This document shows positions 30,520 to 33,071 of a stretch of DNA of 33,071 nucleotides, piece after piece. This DNA is from an uncultured Oscillospiraceae bacterium (GTDB lineage Bacteria > Bacillota > Clostridia > Oscillospirales > Oscillospiraceae). Position numbers and translations under genes: made by a program. The DNA lies in assembly GCA_947627735.1 (NCBI GenBank), contig CANQXG010000023.1:1-33071 (forward strand), read 5' to 3'. Position 1 is the first letter of the stretch, and every line of letters begins with the position of its first letter. The notes under the pieces were generated by a model that was not told the origin of the DNA, ran no database searches, and saw only the letters and a program-made list of their open reading frames with translations.

Positions 30520-31764
30520 TTACCCCACGACCCGGGGTTCTTCCACGGCCCCCGGCTCCTCCTGGGCGGCGGGGTCATACTTCTCGGTGGGCTGGCCCTC
30601 GGCCAGGCCCTCCGCGGGGAAGGCGATGTAGTCGGTCAGCTCCAGGCCCTCCGCGATCTCGCAGGTGCCCATCATGTCGTCCTGCACGCCGATGGTCACG
30701 GGGCGCTTTTCCAGCTTGTCGTTCTTCCCGGCGGCCCAGACATAGGCGCTGCCGTCCTCCTCGTACTGGACATAGTACATCGGCAGCATAGGCCCGGCGG
30801 GGGCCTCGTCCCCGTCGCCCTTGTCCGGCTCTATGTACACGTGCTGGCCCAGCATCAGACCCTCGGTGTCGTCCAGCTCGATGTAGAACGGATACTTGCT
30901 GGCGGTGGTCATCTCGTCGGAGGAGCTGTCGCTGCTGCTGATCATCACCATGCTGCCGTCGTTGTTGTTCTGCACCGGGTTCTCCCAGTCGATCATGGAC
31001 AGGGTCCCGGTCCAGGTCTGTTCATTGTCCAGCCGGGAGCGGACCGTCATGGCCATGCCCTCGGTGAGGGCGGAGGCGTTCATCTCGCTGATGACGCCCT
31101 GGACGCGCAGGCGGGTCACGTCGGTGATGGTGATGTAATCCACGCCGCCGGCGCCGGGCTGGTCGCCGTAAACATCATAAGAGGAATTGCCGCCTGTTTC
31201 GTCCACGCTCATCACCCGCCCGGAGATGGGGGCGGTGACCTCGGCGTTCTCCAGGGCCGCCTCCTTGGAGGCGATGTCCCGCTCCTGGAGGGTGATGTTG
31301 TACTGGGCCTCCCGGATCTCCACGTTCTTCGAGTCGATCTGCAGCGTATAGCGCAGCTTGTCGGAGTCCTTGGCCTTGTCCCGCTCGCTCTCCAGCTCCT
31401 TGATGGAGTCCTGGGCGGAGGCGATGGTGTTCTCCAGCTTCTCCTTCTCCAGATAGGCCTTCTCCAGGTCCAGCTGCATGGCCTCGGTGTCATAGGCGAA
31501 CAGCACGTCCCCGGCCTGCACCAGGTCGCCCACCTCCACATAGGTCTCCAGGATCGTCTTTTCCTGATCCCGCTTCACCTGGGCGGTCTCGCCCGCGGCC
31601 ACCATGCCGGCGTAGCGGTCGGCCAGGCCCACGGCGCCCATGCTCACGATGGAGCTGACCTGCTCCACCGGCACGGCCTCGCCGGAGGCGGCGCCGCCGG
31701 AGCAGCCCGCCAGCATCCCCAAAACCAGCGCCCCCGCCAGGAGCGCCGAAACCGTCTTTCTCAT
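30520..31764 (-). CDS. Membrane-fusion adaptor lipoprotein of the ABC efflux system
   Basis: A 414-residue HlyD/MacA-like periplasmic-adaptor homologue, here an extracytoplasmic lipoprotein. Signal peptide RKTVSALLAGALVLGMLAGC has lipobox LAGC. Lipoyl half-motifs TILETYVEVGDLVQAGDVLF and ENAEVTAPISGRVMSV flank a coiled coil at about 90-170 rich in Lys and Glu. The barrel and membrane-proximal domains follow. AAGGAGG precedes the ATG at 31764; an open frame 12 codons upstream lacks a ribosome site. It is the first of two adaptors in the same operon. Confidence 0.87.
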   Translation of the reverse strand: MRKTVSALLAGALVLGMLAGCSGGAASGEAVPVEQVSSIVSMGAVGLADRYAGMVAAGETAQVKRDQEKTILETYVEVGDLVQAGDVLFAYDTEAMQLDLEKAYLEKEKLENTIASAQDSIKELESERDKAKDSDKLRYTLQIDSKNVEIREAQYNITLQERDIASKEAALENAEVTAPISGRVMSVDETGGNSSYDVYGDQPGAGGVDYITITDVTRLRVQGVISEMNASALTEGMAMTVRSRLDNEQTWTGTLSMIDWENPVQNNNDGSMVMISSSDSSSDEMTTASKYPFYIELDDTEGLMLGQHVYIEPDKGDGDEAPAGPMLPMYYVQYEEDGSAYVWAAGKNDKLEKRPVTIGVQDDMMGTCEIAEGLELTDYIAFPAEGLAEGQPTEKYDPAAQEEPGAVEEPRVVG

Positions 31765-31880
31765 AACGTCCTCCTTATGATCCGTTTTCTCCCGCGGCAA
31801 GCGCCGCGTCCGCCGCCCTGAAGACCCGGGCGGTTCGGGTCAATAATAGCCCTTTTTCCCGGGAAAGTAAATAGAGCAAT

Positions 31881-31897
31881 TCTTAAGATTGTGTTAA
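31881..31897 (-). promoter_or_regulatory. Direct-repeat site upstream of the efflux operon
   Basis: TTAACA (31897-31892) and TTAAGA (31886-31881), 11 bases apart on the minus strand, have the spacing of OmpR/PhoB-family response regulator sites. A TATTTA box 18 bases downstream of TTAACA could be its minus-10, at 31873-31868. No two-component genes are in the window. Weak evidence. Confidence 0.35.
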
Positions 31898-31981
31898 TCC
31901 GCCTTACATTTTCGCAACCTTCCGTTGCCTTTTTTTATCCGACGTCCCGGCGGGAAAAAAGTTCCCGCCGCCGAGGCCCGG

Positions 31982-32010
31982 TTGACAAGGGCCGGCCCTT
32001 GGGATATACT
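31982..32010 (+). promoter_or_regulatory. Promoter of the DMT transporter gene
   Basis: TTGACA (31982-31987), 17-base spacer, TATACT (32005-32010): near-consensus. It shows that the start codon must lie downstream of about 32016, which decides the TTG start of the next gene. Confidence 0.85.
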
Positions 32011-32052
32011 GACCGGCAGGCGGCGCGGCGCGCCGGAAAAGAGGTCCTTCCC

Positions 32053-32979
32053 TTGCATCTGCGATCACTGAAAAACTCCGCCCTTCTGCTGCTGACGGCC
32101 TTCATCTGGGGCGTGGCCTTCGTGGCCCAGAAAAACAGCATGGCCTACATAGGCCCCTTCACCTACAACACCACCCGCTCCTTCATCGCGGGGTTTTTCC
32201 TGCTGGCGATGCTGCCGGCGCTGGATAAGCTCCGCAGCCGGGACGGCGCCTTTGAAAAGGGTTCCCGCCGGGACATCCTGGTGGGGGGTATGGCCTGCGG
32301 GGCGGTGCTGTTCGTGGCCGCCATTTTGCAGCAGTCCGGCATCGCCCTGCAGAGCGCCGAGACGAACGTGGGCAAGGCGGGGTTCATCACCGCCTGCTAC
32401 GTGGTCATCGTGCCGGTGCTGGGGCTGTTCATGGGCCGGCGGTCCCCCCTGCTGGTGTGGGTGGGCGCGGCGGCGGCCGTGGCGGGCTTTTTCTTCCTGT
32501 GCCTGATGGACCCGCTCATGGCCGGCCAGGGCCTGGAGCTGGGGATGAGCGATCTACTGCTGATGCTGTGCGCGGTGGGCTTCTCCGTGCACATCCTGGT
32601 CATCGACCACTTCTCCCCCATGGCCGACGGGGTGCGCATCAGCTGCGTGCAGTTCTTCACGGCGGGGCTGCTGGGCCTGCCCGGCATGTTCCTGGCCGAG
32701 TCCCCCGCCTGGGCGGACATCGTCGCCTGCGCCGGGCCTATCCTCTACGCGGGCGTGATGAGCAGCGGCGTGGGCTACACCTTGCAGATCGTGGCCCAGA
32801 AGGGGGTCCACCCGGCGGTGGCCAGTCTGCTGCTCAGCCTGGAAAGCGTATTCTCCGTGCTGGCGGGATATGTGCTCATCCCAGGCTCGGCCCTGTCCCG
32901 GTGGGAGATGCTGGGGTGCGCGCTGGTGTTCGCGGCGGTGGTGCTGGTCCAGATCGGACCCCGCAAAGCGGAAAAATAA
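32053..32979 (+). CDS. EamA/DMT family transporter
   Basis: A 308-residue drug/metabolite transporter with ten hydrophobic helices in two EamA halves. The first helix ALLLLTAFIWGVAFVAQK, then NTTRSFIAGFFLL and SAETNVGKAGFITACYVVIVP, and in the second half SLLLSLESVFSVLAGYVLI, are typical. The frame is open upstream, but the promoter at 31982 rules that out; TTG at 32053 with AGAGGT 8 bases upstream is the best start. Such proteins export or import amino acids, cofactors or nucleotide sugars; substrate unknown. Confidence 0.87.
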   Translation: MHLRSLKNSALLLLTAFIWGVAFVAQKNSMAYIGPFTYNTTRSFIAGFFLLAMLPALDKLRSRDGAFEKGSRRDILVGGMACGAVLFVAAILQQSGIALQSAETNVGKAGFITACYVVIVPVLGLFMGRRSPLLVWVGAAAAVAGFFFLCLMDPLMAGQGLELGMSDLLLMLCAVGFSVHILVIDHFSPMADGVRISCVQFFTAGLLGLPGMFLAESPAWADIVACAGPILYAGVMSSGVGYTLQIVAQKGVHPAVASLLLSLESVFSVLAGYVLIPGSALSRWEMLGCALVFAAVVLVQIGPRKAEK

Positions 32980-33031
32980 AGACCGCCCGGACGGTGTGAA
33001 CTGTACCGGGAAAAACAGACAATAGGAAAAG

Positions 33032-33069
33032 CCACCCCCTGGTGTAAGATAGAAAACACCAGGGGGTGG
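33032..33069. repeat. Perfect 14-bp inverted repeat at the window edge
   Basis: CCACCCCCTGGTGT and its exact complement ACACCAGGGGGTGG enclose a 10-base loop. On the minus strand it is followed by CTTTTCC, so it is probably the terminator of a minus-strand gene beyond the window. The plus-strand context is cut off, so a two-way role cannot be judged. Confidence 0.65.
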
Positions 33070-33071
33070 AC

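Noticed and set aside
31891-32052. Upstream extension of the DMT transporter to the first ATG in frame
   Set aside because: A near-consensus promoter lies inside that stretch, so it would not be transcribed, and family similarity starts at the TTG.

Overview
The window looks like a chromosomal segment of a GC-rich, anaerobic, gut-type Clostridia (Oscillospiraceae-like, e.g. the Flavonifractor/Lawsonibacter/Dysosmobacter group). The reasons are strong AGGAGG-type ribosome sites, sigma-A promoters close to TTGACA-N17-TATAAT, GC-rich intrinsic terminators, Gram-positive lipoprotein signals, a PyrR-type attenuator and a BspA-like leucine-rich-repeat protein. The genus is inferred; no rRNA or other taxonomic marker is present. 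I see no phage, transposase, integrase or CRISPR array.

Layout. (1) 106-2825, minus: cytosine permease-deaminase (codB-codA) behind a near-perfect promoter and a leader with a PyrR-like RNA hairpin and an intrinsic terminator. (2) 2915-4090, plus: azlC-azlD branched-chain amino acid exporter. (3) 4101-10520, minus: a tightly packed run of an ADP-ribosylglycohydrolase, a membrane protein ending in a DnaJ-type zinc finger, an unknown protein, a GNAT, an MmcQ/YjbR protein, a DJ-1/PfpI protein with Ser in place of the usual Cys, a flavodoxin and a nitroreductase, then a separate, AT-richer GNAT. (4) 10666-12756: a small XRE regulator divergent from an AT-rich acyl-CoA ligase/adenylating enzyme with shared operator-like boxes; probably imported.

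(5) 12810-23958 is the most interesting block. A LacI-family regulator (plus) is divergent from a nine-gene minus-strand operon: AlkP-superfamily phosphohydrolase, beta-hydroxyacid dehydrogenase, LarA-type nickel-pincer racemase homologue, substrate-binding lipoprotein, two different NitT/TauT permeases, two different ATPases and a TauE/SafE exporter. It reads as a complete uptake, hydrolysis, epimerisation, redox and anion-export system for an unidentified 2-hydroxy-acid-like compound, possibly a sulfonate or an ester. The two ATPases are complementary: one has a broken signature motif, the other lacks the H-loop histidine, which predicts one working and one degenerate ATP site.

(6) 24071-25013: LRR-like protein and a tRNA-Thr/tRNA-Tyr pair with its own promoter and terminator. 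(7) 25118-26434: a full-length glutamate dehydrogenase homologue that has lost every catalytic lysine and the catalytic aspartate, probably a pseudoenzyme. (8) 26480-31764: MacB-type ABC efflux operon with two different adaptors, one carrying a Pro/Glu/Ala/Thr-rich insertion in its coiled-coil hairpin. (9) 31982-33069: EamA/DMT transporter starting at TTG, then a perfect inverted repeat at the window edge.
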